A stretch of DNA of 64,000 bases, from the NCBI RefSeq assembly GCF_030160235.1, contig NZ_BSNY01000010.1, forward strand, positions 186,001 to 250,000. The letters are read 5' to 3'. The stretch's first letter is position 1. Each line of letters opens with the position of its first letter. This document shows, piece after piece, positions 15,956 through 24,736 of the stretch. The translations under genes were made by a program, and so were the position numbers. Source of the stretch: Mesorhizobium huakuii. GTDB taxonomy: Bacteria > Pseudomonadota > Alphaproteobacteria > Rhizobiales > Rhizobiaceae. Below the pieces are notes generated by a model. It was given only the letters and a program-made list of their open reading frames with translations, did not search any database and was not told the origin of the DNA.

Positions 15956-16663
15956 TCAATCCCGCAGGATCATGCGGTCGCCACGCACGTCGAAGCCTGA
16001 CAGCGAGCCGATGAAATTCATGCCGAGCAGGCTCTGGCTCAGCATGCCGGGCGCCGCGACCATCACCGTCATGTCCTTGCGTATGATGCCGCCGATCGCC
16101 ACCGTGTCGGTCTTGACCGCCGCGGCGCGCGCCATGCCGTTGGCTGTCGAAACCGGGATCGTGTAGTTGAGCGCGGCGGGGTTGAAGCCGGCGGCCTGCG
16201 CATCTTCCGACGTCAGCACCGTGCTGGTCGCGCCGGTGTCGACAACGGCACGGACCGGGTTTCCGTTGACCAGGATGCGCGCTTCGAAATGGCCGTTGTC
16301 GGCCTTGTCGAGGGTCACGGTGGCGTGGCCGTCTTCGACACCAAGCGCCAGCGGGCTGCCGGGAACGAGGCCCGCGGTCACCCGGCTGGCGATGTCCTGC
16401 AGTTCGTAGCGATACTGGTAGCCGGCGATCAGCGCCAGCACGATTGCCGTCCAGGTGCCGAGGTTGCGGGCCATGTCGCCCAACGGGCGACCCGATCGCA
16501 GCAGGCCGGTGGCGATCAGGGCGCCGAAGGCGCCAAGCCAGATCAGCCGGCCAAAATCGTAATTCTCGACGCCAAGCGTGCTGCCGGAGGAATCGTTGAG
16601 CACAAGCAGGGCCGCCCCCACGCCGATCACCGCCATCAGAATCCAGAACAGTCGGCTGCTCAT
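15956..16663 (-). CDS. Membrane-anchored retropepsin-like aspartic protease (TIGR02281 type)
   Basis: A 235-residue protein with three hydrophobic segments (about 5-23, 38-54, 70-82) followed by a periplasmic domain. The catalytic Asp142 is in AVVDTGATSTVL, and the family end LLGMNFIGSLSGFDVRGDRMIL is present. Proteins of this clan work as single-chain halves that dimerise. The start at 16663 is chosen because it begins the first hydrophobic helix, although the frame is open to 17218. It is probably monocistronic; a palindromic repeat separates it from the DUF1289 gene. Confidence 0.85.
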   Translation of the reverse strand: MSSRLFWILMAVIGVGAALLVLNDSSGSTLGVENYDFGRLIWLGAFGALIATGLLRSGRPLGDMARNLGTWTAIVLALIAGYQYRYELQDIASRVTAGLVPGSPLALGVEDGHATVTLDKADNGHFEARILVNGNPVRAVVDTGATSTVLTSEDAQAAGFNPAALNYTIPVSTANGMARAAAVKTDTVAIGGIIRKDMTVMVAAPGMLSQSLLGMNFIGSLSGFDVRGDRMILRD

Positions 16664-16674
16664 CCGTGCCTCGC

Positions 16675-16781
16675 TAGAGCAATTCCAGGAAAAGTGTGAA
16701 GCGGTCTTTCCCACAGAAATTGCCTTAAAACAAAGAGTTAGAGCGGTTCGCCGTTTCCGTGAAACGGTGAACTGCCCTAAA
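16675..16781. repeat. Rhizobial intergenic repeat with hairpin
   Basis: The segment begins TAGAGCAATTCCAGGAAAAG and ends with a near-palindrome built from GAGCGGTTC-CCGTTTC, a CGT loop and GAAACGG-GAAC. I recognise this unit as a short sequence common between genes in Mesorhizobium and relatives. It separates two minus-strand genes and may fold in RNA or stop transcription. Confidence 0.7.
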
Positions 16782-17007
16782 GTGCGTCGCGTTCGCGCGC
16801 CATGCGAGTGCGGCGCGTTTCGCGGCGCGGCCGGCGCTCGACCGTTTCCAGCCGGGCCGGCAGTTCGGCCATCACATTGCGGCGCGTTTCGGGCGTCATC
16901 CCCATCCAGGCGCCGATTTCCTCGCGCGTGCGGCCACAACCGAAGCAGAAGCCGGTTTTCATGTCGATCGAGCAGACCAGGATGCAGGGGGATTCGATGG
17001 CCGTCAT
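16777..17007 (-). CDS. DUF1289 domain protein
   Basis: A 76-residue protein with the full DUF1289 signature: SPCILVC near residues 5-11, then TGFCFGCGRTREEIGAW and LPARL. The four Cys suggest a metal site. DUF1289 proteins are widespread in proteobacteria; their role is unknown. Several upstream Met codons are in frame (to 17121), but 17007 lies just before the conserved part. The last residues are very basic. The gene ends inside the palindromic repeat unit. Confidence 0.85.
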   Translation of the reverse strand: MTAIESPCILVCSIDMKTGFCFGCGRTREEIGAWMGMTPETRRNVMAELPARLETVERRPRRETRRTRMARERDAL

Positions 17008-17205
17008 GACTTTCTCTTGAGGATTCCATTCGGAATCCCGAGTTTCCATCTCCACATGGTGCAACGGCAAAGCCAATGCAAGACCTCGCGATAGCGCCTT
17101 CCCAAGCCATCTTTGCGGCAATCAAGGCGGATGTTTGGGAGAGGTTGTGCCGATCACGCAACGCGGCTATGCCGCTCACCAAATCCAGGAATGATTGCTC
17201 ACGAC

Positions 17206-18204
17206 ATGACCAGCGCACTGCCTTTCGACGATTTTCGCAACCTGCTCGACAATCTGCCGGGAGCCGACCTCAAAGCCGAAGCGCGCGTGCGCACGCTGTT
17301 TGCCAAGGCCGACAAGCCAGCGCATTCGCTCGGCCGCATCGAGGACATCGCGGCGTGGCTTGCCGCCTGGAGCGGCCGGGCTCCGCCCGCGGTGACACGG
17401 CCGTTGATGGCGGTCTTTGCCGGCAATCACGGCGTGACCCGTCATGGCATTTCGCCGCGCCCGGTGGTGGCAACCGCCAACGCTGTCGAGCTTTGCGCGG
17501 CAGGCGGTGCGGCGATCAACCAGATCTGCATTGCCCATGATCTAGGATTGAAGGTGTTCGATCTTGCCCTGCATATCCCGACCGGCGACATCGCAGAGGA
17601 TGCCGCGCTTGACGAGCGCGGATGCGCGGCGACCATGGCCTTCGGCATGGAAGCGATCGCGGGCGGCACCGACCTGCTTTGCCTCGGCGATCTCGGCGTT
17701 GGCAATTCCACCGTCGCCGCCGCCCTGTTTACCGCCCTGTTCGGGGGCAGGGGTGCCGACTGGGTTGGCCCGGGATCCGGCGCCGACGCGGCGATGCAGG
17801 CGCGCAAGGCGGATGTGGTCGATGCGGCGCTAGCCTTTCACCACGGCCATCTCGACGATCCGCTGGAAGTGCTGCGCCGCGTCGGCGGCCGCGAGTTCGC
17901 TGCGATCGCCGGCGCCCTCCTTGCCGCGCGGATGCAGAAGATACCCGTACTGCTCGATGGTCTTGCCGCAACAGCCGCCGCGGCGGTGCTTTATGTCGCA
18001 AACCCCTCTGCACTGGACCATTGTCTTCTCGCCAGCCTGTCGCCGGAGCCCGCGCACGCCAGGGCCGCCGAACTCCTTGGCTTCCGTCCGCTGCTTGACC
18101 TCGGCATAAGCCATGGCGAAGGGACAGGGGCTGCACTTGGCGCGGGCCTAGTCAAGGCGGCGGCGCTGACCAGTTCTGGCATGGCCGCGGCCGTGCGGGC
18201 ATAG
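17206..18204 (+). CDS. cobT: Nicotinate-nucleotide--dimethylbenzimidazole phosphoribosyltransferase
   Basis: A 332-residue enzyme of the lower-ligand branch of cobalamin synthesis; it joins dimethylbenzimidazole to nicotinate mononucleotide to give alpha-ribazole phosphate. Supporting motifs are AGNHGVTRHGISPRP near 85-99, LGDLGVGNSTVAAAL near 163-177, GPGSGAD, and the C-terminal ISHGEGTGAALG with the catalytic base Glu305. The start at 17206 gives the usual length; another Met five codons upstream is possible. No cobS or cobalamin riboswitch lies in the flanking bases. Confidence 0.95.
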   Translation: MTSALPFDDFRNLLDNLPGADLKAEARVRTLFAKADKPAHSLGRIEDIAAWLAAWSGRAPPAVTRPLMAVFAGNHGVTRHGISPRPVVATANAVELCAAGGAAINQICIAHDLGLKVFDLALHIPTGDIAEDAALDERGCAATMAFGMEAIAGGTDLLCLGDLGVGNSTVAAALFTALFGGRGADWVGPGSGADAAMQARKADVVDAALAFHHGHLDDPLEVLRRVGGREFAAIAGALLAARMQKIPVLLDGLAATAAAAVLYVANPSALDHCLLASLSPEPAHARAAELLGFRPLLDLGISHGEGTGAALGAGLVKAAALTSSGMAAAVRA

Positions 18205-18225
18205 AGCCTTCCCGTCCTCGGCGCG

Positions 18226-18753
18226 TCAACGCCTGAGATTGGGAATACGATAGATGACCGAGGTGTATTTCGGATTGAAGCGGGTCTCGACGATCGAGCC
18301 GCCAAGGCCTTCCGCGATTCTTCGGCTCGCCATATTCTCTTCGGCGACAGGATATTCGAAGCAATCCGGATCGAGTTCCTCGGAGGCCCATCCCGCCACG
18401 GCGGCGACGGCCTCCCGGCCTATGCCGTTTCCATGGGCGTCCTCTCTTATCCAAATTCCGATCTCGGGACAGGTCGTCTTCGCCGCATGCAGGCCGACAA
18501 GCCCCAGACAGCGATCGTTCACCAGCGAGCGCACAACAAAATGCAGATCCGATCCGTCAAGGATCGGCGCCAGCCAGGAACGCCATACATCGGCGAAAGC
18601 CGTTGATGATCGAGGTGGTTCCCACTGCATGAAACGGGTGATTGCGGGTGTGATGGCGGCAAAGACCGCATCGGCATCATCGACCGTAAACAGCTTAAGG
18701 CGAAGCCGCTCCGATTTGATTTCGACGCCGCTGGCATCCCAATCCGCGGTCAT
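18226..18753 (-). CDS. GNAT-family N-acetyltransferase (RimJ/RimL-like)
   Basis: A 175-residue protein of the Acetyltransf_3 type: SERLRLKLFTVDDADAVF near residues 13-30, the motif A region IGIWIREDAHGNGIGREAVAA near 97-117 (acetyl-CoA pyrophosphate loop), then the family-like ENMASRRIAEGLGG near 139-152. Relatives acetylate protein N-termini or small amines; the substrate cannot be told from sequence. It is convergent with cobT (22 bases). Confidence 0.88.
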   Translation of the reverse strand: MTADWDASGVEIKSERLRLKLFTVDDADAVFAAITPAITRFMQWEPPRSSTAFADVWRSWLAPILDGSDLHFVVRSLVNDRCLGLVGLHAAKTTCPEIGIWIREDAHGNGIGREAVAAVAGWASEELDPDCFEYPVAEENMASRRIAEGLGGSIVETRFNPKYTSVIYRIPNLRR

Positions 18754-18794
18754 TGCGGCGCGTTCCCTTTTGAGGCTGAGTGGATGCTGGTCGC

Positions 18795-20327
18795 CTACCG
18801 CCGTCGCGCCGCCACCGCCGCGGTCGGCAGGGCAGGCAGTTCTTCCATCACCCGGCTCAGCGGGAAGATGGCAATCGCTTCGGTGCCCTCACGCAATTTG
18901 GAATGCAGTTCGAACTCGCCGCCATGCATGGCAAGCAGGCCTTGCACGATCGGCAGGCCAAGCCCGGTACCTTGTTCGGCGCTCTTGATGGCGATCGAAC
19001 CCTGGCCGAAGGCCGAGAGCACGACCGGAATCTCGTCCTCGGGAATCCCCGGACCATTGTCCTTGACGGAGATGTATTGGCCTCCGCCCGCCGTCCAGCC
19101 GACACGGACGCGGATTTCGCCGCCGGTGGCGGTGAATTTGATGGCGTTGGACAGAAGGTTGAGCGTGATCTGGCGCACGGCGCGCTCGTCGGCGAACAGC
19201 CGCGGCAATGTCTGTTCGAAATCCTGGATGACACGGATATCCTTGTTGCGCGCCTTCAACTCCATCATATGGCAGCAATCCTCGACGATGTTGAGCAACA
19301 TAACCGGCTCTTCGTTGAGCTGGTAGCGGCCGGCCTCGATGCGCGACAGGTCGAGGATCTCGTTGATCAGGTCGAGCAGGTGCTGGCCGGAATCATGCAC
19401 GTCGTGGGCGTAGTCGCGATAGGTGGGATTGCTCATCGGCCCCAGCACCTCGTTCGCCATCACCTCGGAAAAGCCGAGAATGGCGTTGAGCGGCGTGCGC
19501 AATTCATGGCTCATCGAGGCCAGGAAACGCGACTTGGCCAGATTGGCGTCCTCGGCCCGCCGCCGCGCCTCGTCCGACATGGATTTCGCTGTCTCCAGCT
19601 CGGCGATCAACGCATCCTTTTCGGAGCGGAACGACAACAGCATCAGCGAGGAGCGGTTGAGCTGACGGGCGACATAGGCGAAGAAAGGCAGCGACAGAAC
19701 AAGCAGCCCGGCCATGATCGCCTCGACCGGCATCCACAGTTTGGTGCCGAGATAAGCATAGAGCGCCACCGGCACGGCGAAAGTCGCCAGCAGAGCGCCG
19801 CTCAGCGATGAGGCCGTGAGAGCCGTCCCGGCCATGGCAAAAAGCAGCACCACCGCCTTAACCACCTGGAACTGGTCGACCTGGCAGGCGCCGCAGCCGA
19901 GCAAGACGAACCAGGCCCAGCCTAAGCCGCAGAGGAAATGACCGACCAGAAATTCCCGTCGCGTTTGCAAGGGGTTAAGCTCGGCAGCTTCCGTGCGCTC
20001 GATGCGCCGTGCCATGAAGGCGACGATCGTATAGCAGGTGAGCGTGAACAACGCCCAGAGCCCGATCTCGTTGCCGACGCCGGCAAGCCGGCCGGCCGCG
20101 GCGATCGCCAGGACGAGCAGCGGGATCACCACGGCGCCGCTTGTCATGGCGCCGGCGTGGAGTTTCAACAATTCGCGGTCGAAATCGGGATTGCCTGCCT
20201 GCTGCGAAAGACGGTCGCGCGTCTTGCGCACCGCACGCGCGACATCGCTGTTGCGATGCCGTTTCCTGCGGTCCACAATGAACTTGTCCGCTGTGTTCGA
20301 GCGTTGCAAGGGCATCAAAAACTTCAA
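18795..20327 (-). CDS. Sensor histidine kinase of the PleC/DivJ class
   Basis: A 510-residue membrane kinase. Five or six hydrophobic segments cover about residues 60-220, a short coiled coil follows (235-260), then the HisKA domain with phospho-acceptor His274 in ASMSHELRTPLNAILGFSE and an HATPase domain with N box LNLLSNAIKFT, G1 DNGPGIP and G2 GTGLGLPIV. The HisKA wording is that of PleC/DivJ/PdhS kinases, which act on DivK in alphaproteobacterial cell-cycle control. There is no PAS domain and no adjacent response regulator. The assignment to a specific member is uncertain. Confidence 0.88.
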   Translation of the reverse strand: MKFLMPLQRSNTADKFIVDRRKRHRNSDVARAVRKTRDRLSQQAGNPDFDRELLKLHAGAMTSGAVVIPLLVLAIAAAGRLAGVGNEIGLWALFTLTCYTIVAFMARRIERTEAAELNPLQTRREFLVGHFLCGLGWAWFVLLGCGACQVDQFQVVKAVVLLFAMAGTALTASSLSGALLATFAVPVALYAYLGTKLWMPVEAIMAGLLVLSLPFFAYVARQLNRSSLMLLSFRSEKDALIAELETAKSMSDEARRRAEDANLAKSRFLASMSHELRTPLNAILGFSEVMANEVLGPMSNPTYRDYAHDVHDSGQHLLDLINEILDLSRIEAGRYQLNEEPVMLLNIVEDCCHMMELKARNKDIRVIQDFEQTLPRLFADERAVRQITLNLLSNAIKFTATGGEIRVRVGWTAGGGQYISVKDNGPGIPEDEIPVVLSAFGQGSIAIKSAEQGTGLGLPIVQGLLAMHGGEFELHSKLREGTEAIAIFPLSRVMEELPALPTAAVAARRR

Positions 20328-20390
20328 TTATGCGTGCAGCGGTTCCAAGGTGTTAAGCTACGTTCGAATGATTAACCAACCGTTTGCCAT

Positions 20391-21011
20391 ATGAGCCGTT
20401 CCTGGTCGCCAAGGTCGCGCCAACGGTACGCGACGCCGCGCCCGAGAAGCCTGTGGCGCAAGCTGCTGGACTATGGGCTGGCCATCATCATTCTGGGCCT
20501 GCTGATCCTGTTGGCGGCGCGCCTCGATCGGGTGGAGACGCGCCAGACTCAAGGCGCCGCCATCATCAATGACGGCGATTCGATCACGCTCGGCACCGAG
20601 CGCGTCCGCTTGCGCGGCATCGACGCCCCGGAATACACCCAGACCTGCCGCAAAAACGGCGCCGATTATGCCTGCGGTACGCTGGCGCGCCAGTCGCTGG
20701 TGCGCCTGATCGCCGGCAGGCCAGTCACCTGCAGCGGCTGGCAGCGGGATCGCTATGGCCGGCTGCTTGGCGACTGCAGGGCTGGCGGCACCGACCTCAA
20801 CCGCACTCAGGTCGAGGCGGGTTGGGCGGTTGCCTTTGGCGACTTCGAAAGCGAGGAAGCGACCGCCCGCGCGGCAAAGGTTGGTATCTGGGCCGGTACG
20901 TTCGATCAGCCGCAGGACTGGCGCGACAGCCATCACGGCGAGGTGGTGGAGCGAAAGCACGGCACGCTGGCGTCGATCGGCGACGCCGTGCGGGAGATTT
21001 TTCGCTGGTGA
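20391..21011 (+). CDS. Membrane-anchored SNase-like thermonuclease-family protein
   Basis: A 206-residue protein with a basic N-terminus, one membrane segment (about 28-43) and an SNase fold. The conserved RVRLRGIDAPEY near 73-84 carries the catalytic Arg and Glu positions, and RDRYGRLLGDC near 120-130 the second Arg. Relatives cleave DNA/RNA with calcium. The anchor implies action outside the cytoplasm. It starts 63 bases from the divergent histidine kinase and lies 33 bases upstream of the GST gene. Confidence 0.85.
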   Translation: MSRSWSPRSRQRYATPRPRSLWRKLLDYGLAIIILGLLILLAARLDRVETRQTQGAAIINDGDSITLGTERVRLRGIDAPEYTQTCRKNGADYACGTLARQSLVRLIAGRPVTCSGWQRDRYGRLLGDCRAGGTDLNRTQVEAGWAVAFGDFESEEATARAAKVGIWAGTFDQPQDWRDSHHGEVVERKHGTLASIGDAVREIFRW

Positions 21012-21044
21012 GGCGTATCGGTTTGTAAGGAAAGGAGGATCGAA

Positions 21045-21656
21045 ATGAAGCTCTTCGACGGTGGCCGGGCGCCCAATCCGCGACGGGTACGCGTCTTCCT
21101 CGCCGAAAAGGGGATCACGGTTCCGCTGGTGTCCATCGACATGGGCGCGCTGGAGCACAAGGGCCAAACGGTGAGCTCGCGTAACCCTTTGCAGCGCCTG
21201 CCGGTGCTGGAGCTCGACGATGGCACCATCATCACCGAATCCGTCGCCATCTGTCGCTATTTCGAGGAGTTGTATCCGGAGCCCGCCCTGTTCGGACATG
21301 GCGCGCTTGGCAAGGCACAGGTCGAGATGTGGCAGAGACGAATGGAGTTCAACCTGCTCAGCTGCGTTGCGCAGGCTTTTCGCCATATCCATCCGGCCAT
21401 GAAGGAGTGGGAAATTCCGCAGATCCCCGAATGGGGCGAGGCCAACAAGCCCAAAGCAATCGAATTCCTGAAAATCCTCGACGGCGAGTTGGCGAACCGG
21501 GAATTCGCCGCGGGCGACAGCTATTCGATCGCCGATATCACCGGCCTGATCGCGATCGACTTCATGAAGCCGGCGCGCATCAAGGTGCCGGAAGAGTGCG
21601 CCAATGTCTTGCGTTGGCATCAGGCGATCTCCAGCCGGCCGAGTGCCGCCGCTTGA
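21045..21656 (+). CDS. Glutathione S-transferase
   Basis: A 203-residue protein with the thioredoxin-like N-terminal domain (MKLFDGGRAPNPRRVRVFLA, then QRLPVLELDDGTIITESVAI) and the all-helical C-terminal domain (SYSIADITGLIAIDF). The usual N-terminal Ser/Tyr/Cys is not obvious; Pro13-Asn14 occupies the site region. It is likely involved in detoxification or stress. A GGAGG box precedes the ATG. The stop overlaps the next gene's possible TTG start, so the two genes look translationally coupled. Confidence 0.92.
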   Translation: MKLFDGGRAPNPRRVRVFLAEKGITVPLVSIDMGALEHKGQTVSSRNPLQRLPVLELDDGTIITESVAICRYFEELYPEPALFGHGALGKAQVEMWQRRMEFNLLSCVAQAFRHIHPAMKEWEIPQIPEWGEANKPKAIEFLKILDGELANREFAAGDSYSIADITGLIAIDFMKPARIKVPEECANVLRWHQAISSRPSAAA

Positions 21657-22270
21657 GCGTGGAACTGGACGACCTCGCAGCAACGGTCAGGGCCTGCCGT
21701 ATCTGCGTCGAAAGCCCCCTCGGCAAGCCGCTGCCGCATGAGCCGCGGCCGGTGCTGCGGCCCTCCTCCAGCGCCCGCATTCTTATTGCCGGCCAGGCAC
21801 CGGGGACCAAGGTGCACCTGTCGGGCATGCCGTTCACCGATGCCTCGGGCGACCGCCTGCGCAGTTGGCTCGGCGTCACCAGCGCCGAATTCTACGACAT
21901 CGAGAAATTCGCCATCGTGCCGATGGGCTTCTGCTTTCCCGGCCAGGATGCCAAGGGTGGCGACCTGCCGCCAAGGCGCGAGTGTGCGCCGGCCTGGCGT
22001 GCGCCCTTGATGGCCTTGATGCCGCGGATCGATCTGGTGCTGACAATCGGCCTCTACGCGCAGTCCTGGCACATGGGCGCCGCGCGCCGGCCCTCGCTGA
22101 CGGAGACGGTGAAGGCCTGGCGCGCCATCTGGGAGAGTTCCGTCGGCGCAAAAGTGCTGCCGCTGCCGCATCCATCCTGGCGCAACAGTGGCTGGCTGAA
22201 GCAGAATCCGTGGTTTGAAATGGATTTGCTGCCTTTCCTGCGCTCGGAAATCCGCTATCGCCTCGGTTAG
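21653..22270 (+). CDS. Uracil-DNA glycosylase family protein
   Basis: About 205 residues. CRICVESPLG near the start, then the family motif A region LIAGQAPGTKVHLSGMPFTD (about 43-62), DRLRSWLG, and the motif C LPHPSWRN near 177-184. These define the broad uracil-DNA glycosylase superfamily close to the 'uracil-DNA glycosylase family protein' of rhizobia. The start is TTG 21653 (TTGA overlap with the GST stop) or GTG 21659; no ATG fits. Whether it removes uracil has to be taken from the family. Confidence 0.82.
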   Translation: MSVELDDLAATVRACRICVESPLGKPLPHEPRPVLRPSSSARILIAGQAPGTKVHLSGMPFTDASGDRLRSWLGVTSAEFYDIEKFAIVPMGFCFPGQDAKGGDLPPRRECAPAWRAPLMALMPRIDLVLTIGLYAQSWHMGAARRPSLTETVKAWRAIWESSVGAKVLPLPHPSWRNSGWLKQNPWFEMDLLPFLRSEIRYRLG

Positions 22271-22377
22271 GCATTCAGCAAGAAATCACTCGCTTTCACG
22301 GTGATTGGCAGAATTTCTTTCTTGTGAAAGCCCCGAATAAAGGGGAATATAGCCAAACTATTCCTCAGGAGCCTCTA

Positions 22378-22869
22378 ATGGACCGCCTCGATCGAAAAAT
22401 TCTCCGCCTCCTGCAGGAGGACGCCACACTCGCGGTGGCCGATGTCGCCAAGAAGGTCGGCCTGTCGACCACGCCCTGCTGGCGCCGCATCCAGAAGCTC
22501 GAGGAGGAAGGCGTTATCAAGCGGCGCGTCGCCATTCTCGACCACGAGAAGGTCAATGTGCGGGTCACCGTCTTCGTTTCGATCCGCACGAATTCGCACA
22601 GCCACGAATGGCTGCGCCGCTTCTCCGAGGTCATCCAGGAGTTTCCCGAGGTGGTCGAGTTCTACCGCATGAGCGGCGACGTCGATTATCTGCTGCGCGT
22701 CGTGGTGCCTGACATCGCCGCCTACGACGCCTTCTACAAGCGGCTGATCGCCAAGATCGAAATCCGTGACGTGTCGTCGTCCTTCGCCATGGAGCAGATC
22801 AAGTACACCACCGAAATCCCGCTCGACTACATGGTGCTGGACAAGGAATCGGGCGCCAACGCCGCCTGA
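22378..22869 (+). CDS. Lrp/AsnC-family transcriptional regulator
   Basis: A 163-residue protein with the Lrp N-terminal HTH (LDRKILRLLQEDATLAVADV, then LSTTPCWRRIQKLEEEGVI) and the C-terminal RAM ligand-binding domain (EVVEFYRMSGDVDYLLRVVV). It is very close in outline to alphaproteobacterial Lrp proteins that respond to amino acids. The ATG at 22378 follows a CAGGAG box. The 100 bases upstream contain AT-rich inverted segments that could be an autoregulatory site. Confidence 0.92.
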   Translation: MDRLDRKILRLLQEDATLAVADVAKKVGLSTTPCWRRIQKLEEEGVIKRRVAILDHEKVNVRVTVFVSIRTNSHSHEWLRRFSEVIQEFPEVVEFYRMSGDVDYLLRVVVPDIAAYDAFYKRLIAKIEIRDVSSSFAMEQIKYTTEIPLDYMVLDKESGANAA

Positions 22870-22877
22870 GCAGCGGC

Positions 22878-23441
22878 TCAGTTCTTCTTCTTGTTGAGGA
22901 AACTCCAGGGCGAGTTCACCGGCAGGGTGATGGTGTCCGGCACGGTGTCGACGCCGACCACCTCTGCTTTGCGCACGCTGTAACCGGACTGGATGACGCT
23001 GACGCCATCCAGAATGAACAACTGGCTTTTCTCCATGTCCGGCTTCAGGGCACCGGTGACGGCGACCGGCTGGTAGGCTTGCGACATCTTGTAGGGATGG
23101 GCTGGCGTGACCAGCACGATCTGATTGGGCGGCGGCGTCGGCATGTGGCTGCATGCGCCGGTCCACGGCACCAGCAGGAACTGATAGACGAGGTCACCAT
23201 CGCGATCGACCGGCAATGCATAGCCGGCTAATTTTATCGTCTTGTCCTGCAGACCTTGGGACAGCGTCTCGCCGTGATCGGGCAGTCTAGCCGCAATCAT
23301 CGGCAGGCCGGCATCTTCGGCGATCGCCTGGCTCGCCGGGCGCAGATCCTTCCAGAAGATGTGCATGGTCTCGGCCGAAGCGCCGGCAGCGCCGAGAGAC
23401 AGCGCGGCCGCGAGCGCCAGGATTGATTTGAAATGGCTCAT
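22878..23441 (-). CDS. Secreted DUF3299 protein
   Basis: A 187-residue protein with a clear signal peptide (about 1-23, ending ASA-ET). The DUF3299 core is visible: KLAGYALPVDRDGDLVYQFL, then VPWTGACSHMPTPPPNQIV and the C-terminal SGYSVRKAEVV. It is probably periplasmic and exists in many proteobacteria as part of uncharacterised export or metal-linked clusters. No partner gene is next to it here. It is convergent with the Lrp gene. Confidence 0.85.
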   Translation of the reverse strand: MSHFKSILALAAALSLGAAGASAETMHIFWKDLRPASQAIAEDAGLPMIAARLPDHGETLSQGLQDKTIKLAGYALPVDRDGDLVYQFLLVPWTGACSHMPTPPPNQIVLVTPAHPYKMSQAYQPVAVTGALKPDMEKSQLFILDGVSVIQSGYSVRKAEVVGVDTVPDTITLPVNSPWSFLNKKKN

Positions 23442-23487
23442 GGCCGCCTTCCTTTGGGGGCGAGTAAAGACGTCGAGGCCAATGACG

Positions 23488-24066
23488 TCAATGCTCGAGC
23501 CGCATCACATGTCGGCGAGAACCGGCCATGCCGGCTTCGTGGAAGCCGCGCGAGGCAAACATGTCGCGAAAGCCCATGAAACGGTAGCTCGGCGATGCCT
23601 CGGCCACGGGGTAGGCCTCGATGATGCGCGCGCCCTTGGCGAAGGCATGATCGATGGCTGCATCGAGCATGGCCGAAGCAAGGCCGCCACCACGCAACGC
23701 CCTCGGCACATAGAAGCAGACGATCGACCATACGCCTGTCTCGCTGTCATCCTGCTGCTTTGAAAGCCTGCGATAGGTCTCGCGCGGAGCGACCGAACAC
23801 CAGGCAATGGTCCTGCCGTCGACCTCGGCGAGGATGCCGACCGGGGTCCCGGCATCGATGAGTGCCATCATCTGGCGCTTCTTCTCATCGTTCTGGATGT
23901 GCTCGCGGCCGGAGTGCCGCCAGGCCATGCACCAGCAGTATTTTGGCGCACCCGGCTGCTCGAACAAGGTTTCGAAGTTGTGACGGGTCGCCAGAGTCAC
24001 TTCGGTGAAGCGGATATTGGCCAGGTCAGATTTTTCTGGCCGCGAGGCGTTCGAGCGTTTTGGCAT
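23488..24066 (-). CDS. GNAT-family N-acetyltransferase
   Basis: A 192-residue protein. A cysteine-containing start (GAPKYCWCMAWR near 41-52), a beta strand pair with GRTIAWCSVAPRE, then the acetyl-CoA loop FYVPRALRGGGLASAMLDAA near 119-138. It matches the YoaP/'acetyltransferase' group of small-molecule GNATs. The ATG at 24066 lies inside the end of the upstream gene (41-base overlap), so a later start is possible. Substrate unknown. Confidence 0.8.
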   Translation of the reverse strand: MPKRSNASRPEKSDLANIRFTEVTLATRHNFETLFEQPGAPKYCWCMAWRHSGREHIQNDEKKRQMMALIDAGTPVGILAEVDGRTIAWCSVAPRETYRRLSKQQDDSETGVWSIVCFYVPRALRGGGLASAMLDAAIDHAFAKGARIIEAYPVAEASPSYRFMGFRDMFASRGFHEAGMAGSRRHVMRLEH

Positions 24067-24730
24067 TCGACAATTCCTTCACGGCATCCTTGCCGATCCA
24101 GCGCGTGGTCTTGTCTGGGGAGTCGGCGAGCTTCTGCGCCAGCGCCAGGGCAGGGGCGTAGAGGCTCATCGATCGCTTGCCGATCTGCCGCAGCGCCCAG
24201 TTGACGACTTTCCTGACGAAATTGCGCTCATCGCCGGCATGGGCTTCGATCAAGGGCAGATAGGACAGGAACGTCGCGTCCGGCTCCTTTTTCAAATGCA
24301 CGGCCGCCCATGCCAGCATGGCAAAGGCCGTGCGGCGAACGAATTCGCGCTCGTCGACCGCAAACTCCTCGATCAGCGTGCGCCAGAACGGTGTATCGAC
24401 GAACAGGTCGGAGACGGTATCGACGACTTCCCAAGAATCGAAATCGCCAGCCCAGCGGCGGCATTCCCCGATGGTGATCTTCTTCGGTTCGCCGGTGAAA
24501 GCCGCCATCAGCCGCGCTTCACGAATGCCGCTGGCCCACAGCGCCAGGGATCGTTCGTGATTGCGCTTCAGCTTGCGCGCCAAGGGCCGCAAGTCCGTAT
24601 TGCCGACACCAAGCGCAGTCGCGATGTTGATGCCGAACCGCGCCATGCCGGCGCGGTTTTCCTCTGTGCCGATCGAGCGCAGATGCGCGACGATGTCCTG
24701 CGCTGTCCAGCCTGGAGCGGGCAGGGACAT
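24026..24730 (-). CDS. DNA alkylation repair protein (AlkD-like HEAT-repeat fold)
   Basis: A 234-residue all-helical protein. The run of helix pairs (DLRPLARKLKRNHERSLALW, then WASGIREARLMAAFT, EFVRRTAFAMLAWAAVHLKK, ERNFVRKVVNWALRQIGKR) is the AlkD HEAT-like repeat pattern with conserved Trp, Asp and Arg residues lining the DNA groove. The family excises N3/N7-alkylpurines. It precedes the GNAT gene, overlapping it, and lies 6 bases after the dehydrogenase gene, so the three are probably one transcript. Confidence 0.88.
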   Translation of the reverse strand: MSLPAPGWTAQDIVAHLRSIGTEENRAGMARFGINIATALGVGNTDLRPLARKLKRNHERSLALWASGIREARLMAAFTGEPKKITIGECRRWAGDFDSWEVVDTVSDLFVDTPFWRTLIEEFAVDEREFVRRTAFAMLAWAAVHLKKEPDATFLSYLPLIEAHAGDERNFVRKVVNWALRQIGKRSMSLYAPALALAQKLADSPDKTTRWIGKDAVKELSNAKTLERLAARKI

Positions 24731-24736
24731 GGCCGC

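Noticed and set aside
16777-17218. One long protease frame from 15956 to 17218 as a single gene
   Set aside because: The protease homology starts at 16663, and the upstream part overlaps the DUF1289 gene in another frame and a repeat unit.
18780-19811. Long plus-strand frame of 343 residues over the histidine kinase
   Set aside because: It is the antisense shadow of the kinase; the histidine kinase motifs are on the minus strand.
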